64,000 nt of DNA from Mesotaenium endlicherianum (lineage: Eukaryota; Streptophyta; Zygnematophyceae; Zygnematales; Mesotaeniaceae), in contig WELA01013098.1 of the NCBI GenBank assembly GCA_009602735.1, positions 243,462 through 307,461 of the forward strand, in the 5' to 3' direction. Shown here one piece after another: positions 45,401-57,600 of the stretch. The notes below the pieces were generated by a model. That model had not been told where the DNA came from, did no database searches, and saw only the letters and a list, made by a program, of their open reading frames with translations. Numbering within the stretch: position 1 is the stretch's first letter; the number at the start of each line of letters is the position of its first letter. A program made the position numbers and the translations under genes.

Positions 45401-46570
45401 CTTCGGCCCCGGAAGATGACCTGCTTGTATGTTGGCGGTGTGGCTCTCGTGGGAGCCCGCTGCTTGTTCAATCATGAACTCCTTGGAATAGTTTGTGTTG
45501 GGTCTATGTATGAGCAGATCAATTTGAAGGCAGCAGAGTCGTTAGCAGATCCCGCCGAGTACCCCAACCTGTTCCCCAACTGGCAGCTTGCCCTCAAAGC
45601 AGAAGAGCACGTCAGACAGCAAAGGTGCCCCACCTGTTCCTAGTTCCTCTTGCATTGTTTGGTTCTCCTTGTGGACAGACATGTGGGGGTTGTTTATTAG
45701 TGCCCCAAGTTTGGTGCACATTTGGTTTGTTGCAAGGCCTGTGGGTTGAAACATTAATTCTAGCATGTTACTCCTCTATGTTACGAACCGAGTCTGTGGT
45801 AAATACATGTGATATTGCGAGAGCGCCCTACCTAAGCAAGTGTAATGTTACGATGATGCTTGTGCTGTGATATCAGGAAAGAGGTCTACCCAGCTGCGCA
45901 GTACCTTGAGTTTGTGGGAGCTGCCAATGCCGACCTGATTGCTGAAATGCATGATCTGGAAATTACCGACTCAGGGCAAGTCACTGACTCGGAGCAGCCC
46001 ATTGAAAATGGCCACGTTGAGGAGGGCAACACTGAGGAGGAGGTATGCTCTATGTGCGCTGCCCGATGTTATTTGCTTCTCTGTCTGTGCTCTGTTGTCT
46101 ATTTCAGTATGGATGCAGACATGGAGCCTTCGTGCATGTAGGTGTTCTTTGTATAAAAAATGGTGCTTCAGGTAGGTTTGTGAAGTTCGCTCGCTCGCTC
46201 TGAATTTTATTGGCTGCACAGTAGATTTCAGCCTGCCAAAGTGCTACTGCAGGTGCCAAGTTTCTGTCAAGGTGGTGTGGCGGCATTCTTAAGTGCATAA
46301 AAGAAACGTGTGTTTGTTAGCCTTATGCTATCTCATGTTGCTGCAAGCTGCAGTCCTGAAAGTACCCATGGAGCGCTGTCTTGGCAGGGAGAACTAGAAG
46401 CAGAAGAACAAGGAGAGGCTGGTGGTGTAGAGGCATTAGCCTTGGAAGATGAGGCGCCCGAAGATGACGAATTTTTGGAAGCAGCCGGTGGCGTAGATGG
46501 GGACGCAGAAGCTTCGAAGGGAGTGGAGGAGGATGGTGAGGACGACTGGGGCATGGACGCTGAAGCGTAG
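36471..46570 (+). CDS. COPB2: Coatomer subunit beta' (beta'-COP), 21 exons seen, exon 1 missing
   Basis: COPI coat subunit for retrograde Golgi-to-ER traffic; its first WD40 propeller reads dilysine cargo signals. Exons: 36471-36525, 36748-36784, 37082-37407, 37678-37809, 38180-38328, 38510-38578, 38937-39087, 39650-39715, 39949-40137, 40563-40703, 41103-41177, 41715-41891, 42180-42271, 42776-42892, 43216-43330, 43844-43915, 44443-44639, 45050-45143, 45518-45624, 45877-46042, 46388-46570. All phases agree, giving about 902 residues; the family is about 900-950, so only about 30 N-terminal residues lack an exon. WD40 repeats include [19 protein letters not shown] and [20 protein letters not shown]. 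The solenoid has [19 protein letters not shown]. The C-terminus is acidic and ends DDWGMDAEA. The fifth intron seen has a GA donor at 38329 instead of GT. Confidence 0.96.
44129..44157. repeat. Near-perfect hairpin in a COPB2 intron
   Basis: Two 14 bp arms (GCGCCCCTCACAAA and its complement) separated by one base, inside the intron 43916-44442. It is a strong palindrome with no coding role, possibly a remnant of a miniature element. Confidence 0.85.
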
Positions 46571-49500
46571 TAGAGAGTAGGAAATTTGTGCCAGGTACTT
46601 CTTGAAGCCTCAGTGAGTAGTAAGCTCAAGTTACATTGTTGAGGCTAAACGTTGGGGTCCTGTATGCAATGTAGGATCAAGTAGTCGTGTAAGCCTATAT
46701 ATGCTTCCTGTTCATGGTGTGAATAGCTGCAACGTTATGTTCATGATTTTGTGCAGAAGTCATGTGAATCCAGGCGTAACCAATGTGAAAGACTCTGCAA
46801 GAAAACCTAGCTACTTACTTGATTGGTTCTCCAGGCAAGGTGTGGATATCCATCTTCTTAGAACAGCCACATTAGCTTTTGTCACTGGAAGGGGGGTGAC
46901 TCAGAAGTGCTGCACTTGAGATTATGGATAGTGTCGTGCATTGGTGGCTGCCTTCAGCATGAAGTGCTTTACAGCTCAGTAGCGGACACTCTTCAGTAGT
47001 TTGATGCTGGAATAGTTGGATGGAAGTAAACTATGTATATCAGTAACTTTCTTGACTGCCACGGGCATGGTTGACTGCAGCCTACTTTAACCAATGAGCT
47101 GGCCAAACTGCGCCCCATACACTGCATGCAGGCAAGTGGGTCCTTGCTCTGAACTGATTGTAAGTATCACATGAGCCTCGACTAGACGCATGCTAATTTC
47201 TCAGCTCTCACGTCCTGCCTGTTCCCTTGTACGCTAATGTATGTCTAACACAAGGCTAGCTGAAGAAACAATGTGCCTGTCATCATCTTCCGGCTATTAG
47301 GCAGCCATGGCCCGCTGGCGTAGACCATCTATGGACTCTTATTCAATATATATTACTGCATTATTTTTTTCTAACAGATGCGATGTGTACCGTAAGCTTA
47401 CTTTACTTGCACCGTTTGGCAGTCCATGTGTATTACAAACCCTTGCAGCTACAATTGCCACTATTGCAGACACATTCTCCACTGAAACTCACGCCCATTA
47501 AATGTTGACTTATCAGTAGTTGGCCCAGGCTCTAGTATGCAAATTGGTATGTGCTTTTTGTTGCTCATGCCACTTGGTTTGACATTTTTACAAATATGCA
47601 TGGCAGTTCAATTACCAAAAAGTGTTACATAAGAGACTGCAGTTGCACTCTCAAGCATGGGTGCAAATAAGGGACTACCTCGTGTTATTACGCTGTCATC
47701 AATCCGCAGCTCTTGTCAATCAAAACGGCAGCGGGACCTGTGCCCAATATGATTGGCACCTGGTGGCACGGGACGTGAAGAGTACTTGAAGATGCAAGGG
47801 GAGCCTGACAGTTGCAAGTGACAAACCCAATCGGGGACAAAGTATGTCCATCCAATTCTGACAAAAAAATCGTGTGGAGTGGCAGAGAGGGCTTCAAACC
47901 ATCAACTCTGATTCCTAAAGGCCTAGTAGCCTACGTCCCTAAAGGGCACACATCCTGCAGGTTTAGCATTGGAGAGCAATATGCTCAGCCCCATGCGCAC
48001 ACTCCTGCTCACTCCCCCTCCCCCTCATGACCCCTATAACAAAGTACTTCTCCTCCGCCTCTCATAAACCTTAATTCAAAGTAATACTTCCCACATTCCC
48101 CTTCTCCACTTTCCCTTGCAAGGGCAGAACATTCTCCCGATCCCCTTCCTGCCATCCTTGAACAATGAGAAATTGCTGAAGAGACCAAGGCCACAAGCAA
48201 CTCTGCAGGGGCGTGGCACCCCGACAAAGCTTTACATTCCCAGCAACCATGGCACTAAACTGGCAGACAACAACAAACCCATTTATCATCACCTGTTCTC
48301 TAAACAAGTATTGTCACAAGCTCTGTCTTGTGCAGAGAGTTACTTGGTCGCAAATAAACTCGAGCAAAGCAGAAAACCTAAGCTGGCTGTAAGCTCCAAC
48401 CTTTGAGATGAGTTACATCAGAGCACCAATGGTCCACTCAATTGACTCCCATGTTGCACCAAGTGCCCCCCCTTCGCCGCCTCCACCTTCCTTCCGCACA
48501 AGTCACATTCTTCACCAAAGAGAACCTCGGAGCTAAACTCCGGTCACCTCGAGAATTGCCATTCACAGCCAGGCACCATCAGATTTCAGTTTTCAATCCA
48601 TTCTATGAGTGGCCTGAAGGAGCCCATGCAGTGTCACTCGACGAGATCGTCTGAATAAGAAAGGGAAAGAACTGGCCGGACAATGCGCTACTCTTGGAAC
48701 ATTTCAAATCTGCAGTCTATGGTCCTGATGTGCAAAATTTATGTAACTGGCCCAAGGGGTATGTGTCAAGGGGTTCTTGAGGTCAGAGAAAGCAGGCAGG
48801 TTGAATTGAACTTGCCAGTACACCAGGATGATAAGCGTGTCGCCCAGAAGCTGAGGGGATACTTATAAGCACAGACATGCACACTGCATGTCCACACTGA
48901 CATGCATTGTGCCGTGAAATACTGAATCGACGTCTGCCCCCTCCTTAACTGAATCATCTCCCATTTGAAAGTTCAAACACAACACAGGTGGTGACTACGG
49001 TTGTCTCTCATCCAAATAGCAAGTCCCGCGTAGTGACAGCGCAGTTGGCAAGATCATTGGCAAAAGGTTTGGCAATGATACATTATATCTTTACTTATAA
49101 AAGTCCACGGGTGACATTGGTGAAAAAGAGAAGTGCTCTTGGCAAGAACAAAAAAGGTGACTGTAAAGTTTAGATAGTGAGACATACTCGGGATTTCTCG
49201 CGTACTCTGATTCATGCAACCCGAAATCAAGTCAAACCTTGAAAATAGACCTTGCTACTTGCACGGACATATCAGCAGCTGAAGCTGTTGGCCGACAGGT
49301 TTTTTTGTTTTTAGTAAATTTTGATCAAGTGATGAAGTCCATACTCGGAAGGAGTCGACGTCTCCGGGAAGTGTAGAGATATGCAACCTGCATGCTGTAG
49401 ACTGATATCTCTCTCAATCTCTGAACCTATGTAACTCCTTGAAACCCTACTAGCTGGTCCTAACTATCCCTCCCAGTCACTTCAAAGTTCAGCGCACATA

Positions 49501-50613
49501 AGCGACTAGGGCCTTCAAGAAGTGCACGGGTGTTCGCGAGAGGGCGGATCCGAGCGTGATGCTTGCGTGCCGCAGAGGTAAATGCTGATAATATGGTGAT
49601 TCATGAGCGCTTTGGAGCGAAGAGAGTGGGAAAGATGGGGCCTGAAAGAAAGTTCAGCTCAATGAGCTGAGCCCCTCTAGTCCAGACTCCAGAGTCCAGA
49701 CTCCACTATCGTCCATGGGCCATCATGAATCATCATCCCACATAAATCCTGAAAGCCGAGTTCCACCGCTCACGACGTCAATCTTACCCACATGGCAAAC
49801 TCAATCATTAGCCCTTAATTGTCTATGCTTGTCCAGGCCCCAGGATTCGCATAAAATTTGATGTTATTTGCCTTTTTGGATGTTTTAAAATCTTGAAAAT
49901 TTGTAAAGTATGTCGAAAGAAATTCTGGTCATTGGGAGCGGATGTCGCGTAAAATCCCAATATTTCCTATTTTCCTTCAAAAATTATCGTGGGATGTTAT
50001 TACGCCATCAGAAAAATTCTGTAAAATTTTGTCGGATGTTCTTGAAAACCCTGACCGTCGCCCAGAGCAGGCCAGAGGATGTTTCCGAAATTTTCCGAAA
50101 TCCGCGACTTTTGTCGAATCCTGGGGCCTGTGCTTGTCTGCACTGGTTCTACTTTGCACTCATTACTTCCTCGCCGCAGAAAATCGCATCCCTTCTGTCG
50201 ATTTACTGATTGGCCCTTTAGGGAGGCGACCGAGTGCGACCGAGTTCCACCGACCATTCTTAGATATGCTAGCCATGAGGTTACACCGCTTGCTCAATTT
50301 GGTCCTATGATCCTTGCTGTCACTGCCATTCGTAACAGTAGACACGAGGTGGTGCGAGGTGGTATTCACGCAAACTCACACAAATGCACATGTCCTACAG
50401 ATCACGCTCATTTGGTGAGCACCGAGTATCCACCACATTTGCTCACCGCATTGACTATCGAAGTCGACGACGCCCGACTCCCAAGTCCCGACGCGCGTCC
50501 CAGACATGGTAACCACATGGTAGGATCTTCACTCTTGCGTATAGACTCTAAACAGTGGATTGTACAGCAGGCCCACTGCCAACTGCCAAGTCATAAGCGC
50601 CCTAAAACTTCCT
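46571..50613. other. Intergenic region after COPB2
   Basis: Includes the COPB2 3' untranslated region. No reading frame with a recognisable domain, RNA gene or repeat family was identified. Confidence 0.5.
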
Positions 50614-50622
50614 AAACTGATA

Positions 50623-51372
50623 GGGATAAATACGTTTTTACCGTCGATTTGCGCCGCTATACCAACTTTACCATCGGTTTGTGCAAACTGGACAGAAATG
50701 TACAGATTCTGCCAATTTGGACATAAATTCCACTTTTACGTCCCGAACCTGTTTTGGTGCTTTCTCACTGCACAATCTCGCCCTGCGAGTGTCGTCGAGC
50801 ACTTTGAGTTATGTAACGTACAAGCAGCGTACAAGTCGTGCGAACTATCTCCACACAAATGTCTTCTGACAGTCTTTTTTAAGCAAGAAACATGTGGCCA
50901 ATTTCACTGACGAGCAGCTATATATTGCTTTCAAAGTTCTCCAAATTTCTGCATTTTAAAAATTTTGACCAGAACCCTACTCCCTGGATTCTCTAGCGTT
51001 ACCTTCACAGGCCCAAAGGTTTTCCGGCCCTCCCCTCCAGTCCTTCAACTTTCGGGTTCCAATTTCAGATTAATATCAATCCAAAATTTTTGTCTAAAAA
51101 GCCAAGATTCTCTCCTCAAAAGCAATCATCCCAGAGCAACGACTTCACACCCTCGTTCATTCGTGTCAAATCTTACTTACACGAGTTTACCGACAGGACC
51201 TAGCGATAAGAATAGCCTGTGTTCTCATTGCTACATATCCTAAGGCGTTCGGGACGAAAGAGTGGTATTTTTGTCCAAATTGGCAGTATCTATATATTTC
51301 TGTCCAGTTTGCACACGCCGATGGTAAAGTTGGTGTAACGGCGCAAATCAGTGGTAACAATGTATTTATCCC
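50623..51372. mobile_element. Non-autonomous TIR transposon, MULE-like
   Basis: About 125 bp terminal inverted repeats, roughly 85% alike by eye: the left arm starts GGGATAAATACG at 50623 and the right arm ends GTATTTATCCC at 51372. The arms share strings such as CCAACTTTACCATCGG and GCAAACTGGACAGAAAT. Flanks AAACTGATA (50614-50622) and AAACTGATT (51373-51381) form a 9 bp duplication with one mismatch. Long TIRs and a 9 bp duplication suggest Mutator-like; 8 bp (hAT) is also possible. The roughly 500 bp interior encodes nothing recognisable. Confidence 0.8.
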
Positions 51373-51381
51373 AAACTGATT

Positions 51382-52940
51382 AGGTCGAAGCTAGCAGGTT
51401 GAGCATCCGTTTGTAAATACGTATTTGCTCGAATTTATGCATGTGAGTCGTGAGGTTCATGTGATAGGCATTCTGCAATCCACTACACTACACTGCACTC
51501 CAGATACCAGTTTTTGGTCTCATGCGGTCTCGACTTGCTCGAACGTCCTCGAACTTGAACTAGGCCTCGTGCCGAACATTTTCTCTGATTGGCCTCAATT
51601 TCGAGCTAGCATCGAGTGTTCCCTTCATTATATCCTTGATCATCCTTGATGGTCCTTGAAAGTCGACAGGCCTTGACTCAAGGCCCTTGAGGTTGCTTGT
51701 GAGGTGGCTTGAAATCATCCGCGACGACTCGAGCAAGTACGTGATGTCGAGGAGGTCACTGTACGTTTTGGTACCATACATCGCTTTTCTGCAACGGACC
51801 TTAAGGCTCAAGGCCCTACCAGCTGCTACCAGCCATCCAGCAGTCCCAGAAGTGTGGAAGCCTCTGGGATATGACACTGTACCATACTGTACCCAAGCGT
51901 GACAGTACAAGATAGTACTAAAAGCTTTTATCCGATCACGTCGATCTGGATGCAATATCATCGGGCTGGCTGAACTAGGCTTCAAAATCCAGGCCTCTTC
52001 GTGCTAACGGCCACTTTAGGCTACTTCAGGCAACTCCAGGCAGCTCTAGACTCTAGGAATCCCAGGTGATGGCCAGCTAACACCAGCGGCCGCCAGCAAT
52101 GCTTATATTGGCGCGGTATGCAGGCTGCTCGTGACCGACATCTTGCCGACAGGGATTCCTTGCGTTTCATTGCATTTAATTGGCGACTCCGATAGAGTTG
52201 CAGTAATACCCGTCCTGTTGGTTCGTGTGAGTTCGTGTAGGCTATCGAGTGCAATAGGCCGAGAACTAGGAGCTGGTGGTCATGAGGGGTCACACTCGAA
52301 CAGGCCTCGGCTTCGGGCCCAGTGCTCTAGTTACACCAAGTTACACTGTCCTCTATGTGATCTGCTTGCACTGTTCTCTATATGATCTGCGCAAGCATCA
52401 GTAAGACGAAATTGATCGACGATATAGTCTGCTAACCTCGCCTCAGAAGGCTGCACTTGCAGGTTCTCTCTTGACCTTCGCAGTCATATGCTGGCAGCAT
52501 ACTCTTGCAAAGCTCCTGGGAGGCACAAACCTTGCAAGCGGTGAAAAGAAGTGTTAATTTTACTCCAGTCCGCATATGAAAAGTACCTCGACCGCAGTAG
52601 GGAGTCAACAATCAACAAAGAATGGCGTACTTTTTATCGACGGTATTCAGCGCAACTTCACGAGTATTTACTGCAAACCACCAGAGTGGCGGACATGGTT
52701 GGGCAGATACATCTAAGTAGTGGTTCACGGAAGAGTTGAACCCGGAATAGCAGAACGCGTGTATATCTTTCACTGAAGCAGCTCCAATCCCACCAGCTCG
52801 AGCTTTACGCCCAGCTTCAGCTTAAGCTTCTCGAGTGTAGTAGACGCCCCACCCCAACTCCCTCTAAGAGCAGGTACCTCATCCACAGGATTTCTTTCTT
52901 TGTAGACGGACCTGCGCTCACCGTCGACATTAAGGAGGAT
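51382..52940. other. Intergenic region upstream of the CRK gene
   Basis: No gene is recognised. The frame of the CRK start codon stays open upstream to a TGA at 52737-52739 but has no ATG, and a pyrimidine-rich TTCTTTCTTTGTAG at 52892-52905 looks like a 3' splice site. A further upstream exon is therefore possible. Confidence 0.5.
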
Positions 52941-54605
52941 ATGCGTTCCTTCAAAGTGTTTGTGGCCGGCAAGAAGGAAAGAAGCATTGGAAGAGATGAT
53001 TCTGACGCCCAGTCTTCTGGCCAATCTAGCCCTACAAGCGTCGCCAGCTACAATGCACGACAAGCGAGTGGGCCGCAGTCTACTGCTCCCTCCACCCCCT
53101 CCACGTGGACCTTTCTGGGCTCACCGTCAACATCCTACGGGACGTCACAGAGAGAAAGCCCGCTGCACAGGGAGGCCAGGGATGGAGCAGCTGCTGCCGG
53201 GGGAAGCTCCTCGGGCTCATTTCATCCCCTCAAAATTCCTAGCGGTGCAAAAGGTGGCAGCTCTGGCGGCAAAGGGAAGGACGAGATGCTAAACAAGACC
53301 TTTGGATACTCCAAGAATATAATGTCCAAGTATGACTTCGAGCACGAGATTGGCAGAGGGCACTTTGGCCATACGATTGCAGCTCTGGCGAAGAAGGGCG
53401 AGCGCAAGGGCAAGCGTGTTGCCATCAAAATCATTCCAAAGGCCAAGGTCTGGTCCACTCCTGCGATCACCCCATGCCTCTTTGCATGACGCCTGCCCCC
53501 CCTGCATGTGACACTCGAAGTCCTGGTCGAAAGTAATGCACACTAACGACATCTGCACGACTGCCATTGTGTGCTTGCTTGTGTCGCCTCTGTACACTGC
53601 TGCTCATCTACTCTTTTTCAGAGCTAAAATGCGCATGCATGCAGGCAGATGGGCGAAACTCAGACATACTCCATTGCTCTGCTGAGAACCATACGGCGGG
53701 GCAACGGGCCACTTATGTACGCGTGCCTCGTCAAGGAAGCGACATGTGGCTTGTGGCTGCAGAAGTAGCGCCTTGGCCTTAGCCTGCACGTCTACTCACA
53801 GTTTGGAGGGGCCCATCATCTCGATGCCTGCAGATGACGACAGCCATAGCCATTGAAGACGTCAAGAGGGAGGTGAGCATCCTCAAGGCGCTGGCGGGCC
53901 ACCCCAATGTGGTGCAGTTCTTCGAGGCCTACGAGGACCCCATGAACGTCTACATCGTCATGGAGTGAGTGCTCACGCATGCCAGCTCATCTGCTGCTGC
54001 TGTATCTAGGCTGGTGCAGTAAGAAGACTTTGCAATGGGCAGGTACTACATCTATTCCATGATGTATCACTAGAAACTAGACAACCCGGGCGCACCTCAA
54101 GCTGGAACAATCACTGCCATGCCCACACCGGTGTGTTCACGCCATTGCTTGCCACGGGGGGGGGGGGGGGGGGGGNNNNNNNNNNNNNNNNNNNNNNNNN
54201 NNNNNNNNNNNNNNNNNNNNNNNNNNNNNNNNNNNNNNNNNNNNNNNNNNNNNNNNNNNNNNNNNNNNNNNNNNNNNNNNNNNNNNNNNNNNNNNNNNNN
54301 NNNNNNNNNNNNNNNNNNNNNNNNNNNNNNNNNNNNNNNNNNNNNNNNNNNNNNNNNNNNNNNNNNNNNNNNNNNNNNNNNNNNNNNNNNNNNNNNNNNN
54401 NNNNNNNNNNNNNNNNNNNNNNNNNNNNNNNNNNNNNNNNNNNNNNNNNNNNNNNNNNNNNNNNNNNNNNNNNNNNNNNNNNNNNNNNNNNNNNNNNNNN
54501 NNNNNNNNNNNNNNNNNNNNNNNNNNNNNNNNNNNNNNNNNNNNNNNNNNNNNNNNNNNNNNNNNNNNNNNNNNNNNNNNNNNNNNNNNNNNNNNNNNNN
54601 NNNNN

Positions 54606-54641
<36 letters not shown>

Positions 54642-57600
54642 GGCTGCACCCATCAGGTTGCAGCTGCACCCAATGCACCCAGATGCTAAAAGTGCGTGGA
54701 CTTGATCCTCATTACGAGAGTCTGCCCTTGAAACATGCATGGGTTGCTCTGTTCTGGCGTGCCCAGGCTCTGCGAAGGCGGGGAGCTGCTCGAACGCATC
54801 TTGGACAAGTGAGTGCAATCCCTCTGCGCCTCAGCTGCCTGGAGGCAGCCGGTCTCTCCCTACGGCAACCATGCAGGAAATGACATGTGGCAGCTCGAGG
54901 CTCTTGGAGCTGTCCATGATTGCTATAAGCCCTGCATTTCACCCCAACTGGGGGTAGTAGTCCTAGTAGGCTGTTGGGATGGAGCTCGGAAAGTCCGCCC
55001 AGTCACATCAGAATGAGCCATGCTGTAGCGCCACACGGCCATCTGTTTTGGTACGTGTGAGAGCCTCCTCTCCGGCGTTTCCGGGCAGTATCGGAGTCAG
55101 AATTTCTCCGGCTCTAGTACGCCTCTAGGCAGGCAGGCTCCTCAACACATCCTTCCACGTGTCACCTGCTCTACTCGCGGCTGCCTGAGCTCTTCCTGAA
55201 AGCAACTATTTTTATGGCGGCAGGGGAGGAAGGTACGCGGAGGCGGAGGCGAAAGAGGTGGTGCGGCAGGTACTACACATCGTGGCCTTCTGCCACCAGC
55301 ACGGCGTCATCCACCGCGACCTCAAGCTGGAGGTGCGCTGCCACTTGTCGCCCTTGCGCCTCTTCTCTCTGCAGAAAGAATGCCTCAACTGAGAGGGTAC
55401 TACTCGTGAGCTTGTGCAGCACACGCACTTTCGTGAATAATGACACCGGCTTACGGGTCTGCTCCTGTTGGTTTCCCTCGTTGGCACTTGGCGGATACGT
55501 GGCTGGCTCTGAGCTCCACCTTGGGGGAGACCTGTCACACGACACCTGTCACACAACACCGATCACGCGACAAGTGTGCCAGTCTGGTCACGTCCAAGCA
55601 GCGCCTGTCAACGAGTCCCTAACGGTCTTGGCTTTGATTGTTCTTTACAAACTTTCTTGGGAATGCATGAAAGGGCATAGAACTGAAATGTTCCCGGGCG
55701 TGCGTGCGGGTGTGCGCGGGGCGTGGGTGGGGTGGGCAGAACTTCCTGCTGGCCAAGAAGGACGATGACCTGTCCATTCGAGCCATCGACTTTGGGCTGT
55801 CCGGCTTCATCAAGCCCGGTGAGCACCAGAATGGAAAAAAAAAGAGAATGTTGCAAAACTGAGTCCGTAGCTAGCACTTTGCTCACTCAAATTTCAAAAG
55901 AAGCGACGAGATGGGAGGGGCTGCAAGGTAACCTCCCTCGTGGCGCTGCTGGTGCTAGCGAGGGAGCTGTTCTGACTGGGTCCTTTCGGTTGACACATCA
56001 GACATCTCGCCGGCGGGCATTCTTACATGGCTGTCACTTCGCTGTCCTTCTGCTGTCCCTTGGCCGTTCCCTCTGCTGTCACTTGGCAGACCAACGGCTG
56101 AAGGACATCGTGGGCAGCGCGTACTACATTGCTCCAGAGGTGCTCCACAAGTCGTACGGCTCAGAGGCCGACATGTGGAGCGTGGGCGTGATCACCTTCA
56201 TCCTGCTGTGCGGCAGCCGCCCCTTCTGGTCTCGCACAGAGTCCGGCATCTTCCAGGCCATCGTGCGAAAAGAGCCCAACTTTGCCGACGTGCCGTGGAA
56301 CCAGCTGTCGGACGACGCGGCTGACTTTGTCCGAAGGTGCCTGAGCAAGGACCTCCGGCGCCGCCCGTCTGCCGCCCAGGCGCTTGGTAAGCTGGCTGGC
56401 ACGCCTCTTCCCGCCTCTTCCACCTCCTTCTTGCTCAATTGGTGAGGGCAGCTTGCGCTTCCACCTTATTATACCTCTTCCACCTTATTACACCTCTTCC
56501 ACCTTCCTCCCATTTTATGTGCTCAACTACTGACGCCTGCTCGGATCTGATGAGCACTGATTGGGTGGCTCCTTTTGCATGTTGAGGGCGGCTTGGTTCT
56601 ACGTGGGGAGCACTAGTTCTCATTCATGTGTTGGACTCTCGAGGAGGCTTGCGGGCTGCGCGCCTTTGTGGAACGCCGGCTGGATTGCTTGCTGCTATTG
56701 GTCTCAGAGCTAGCTCACAGTGCGGGAGACTGGAGCTCGCCCTGGCTTATTTTTCCAGTCAGTTTAGTGTTACTAGAAGCTTATTCAGCTATTTTTGTGT
56801 GTGACCCCGGCCACATTCTGGTTGCAGCTCACCCGTGGGTGCGGAGCTCCAGCAAGAAGGTGCCATTCGACGTCACCATGTACAAGAACGTGCGCAACTT
56901 CTTCAAGTGCTCAGCTCCCAGGAAGCACGCGCTCAGGGTAAGGCCGCCCTGGGCCTCTGCCACTCCCTCCACACCCCCCCCTCCCTGGGCCTCTGCAGCA
57001 GCAAGCAGAAGCAGCACAGCCAATGTTGCCCGTTGCTTCGAATAAGCACACTTGTTTGCACTTTCCTTTTGGAGAATCATACAAGTCCCCAAGTTGCAAG
57101 CAGCGCATGCAACACATGCATGCTTGCTGCACAATTTTGCGGATGGACCTTCTAAGAAGCAAGCAGTGTCTGGAGTGAACGCGCGCTGGCAGGCACTGGC
57201 ATGCAGGCTCGCTTGCTGCGATGTTTGTTGGGGGAAGGGGGGGGTTGTGAGTGAGCCTCCTGAGAAGCCAGTTTTTGTGTGGGGGGAGCGCGTGCATGCG
57301 AGCTGGCAGGCACTGGTGACCACCGTGACGGACGACGAGCTGTTCTACCTGAGGGGCCAGTTCTCGTACATCGACACCAACAAGGACGGCCTCGTGGGCT
57401 TCGAGGACTTCCGCGTGGTGAGAGCCCCACCCTCCACGTCGGGTGGCACGTTAGTCGTGCGCACTGGGGGCATGCGCGCAGTCATGGTCCATGCACTTCT
57501 TCCCCCCGGATTAAGCCGCAAGAAAACACCACAAGGACTACCTTGTGGCGTCGGAGGACTTTCAAGCAGTGAAGAGCAAAAGAGCCCCCATCTCTGCGCT

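Noticed and set aside
50079-50615. 178-codon open frame on the plus strand
   Set aside because: No recognisable domain and overlaps other open frames; it ends at the MULE-like element. Probably chance.
54097-54883. Long open frames on both strands across the gap
   Set aside because: They consist of poly-Gly or poly-Pro from G/C runs plus N, and lie in a CRK intron.
57189-57320. Duplicated GCTGGCAGGCACTGG around the CRK exon 8 acceptor
   Set aside because: Only the downstream copy is followed by coding sequence in frame; the upstream one is probably a chance or small local duplication.
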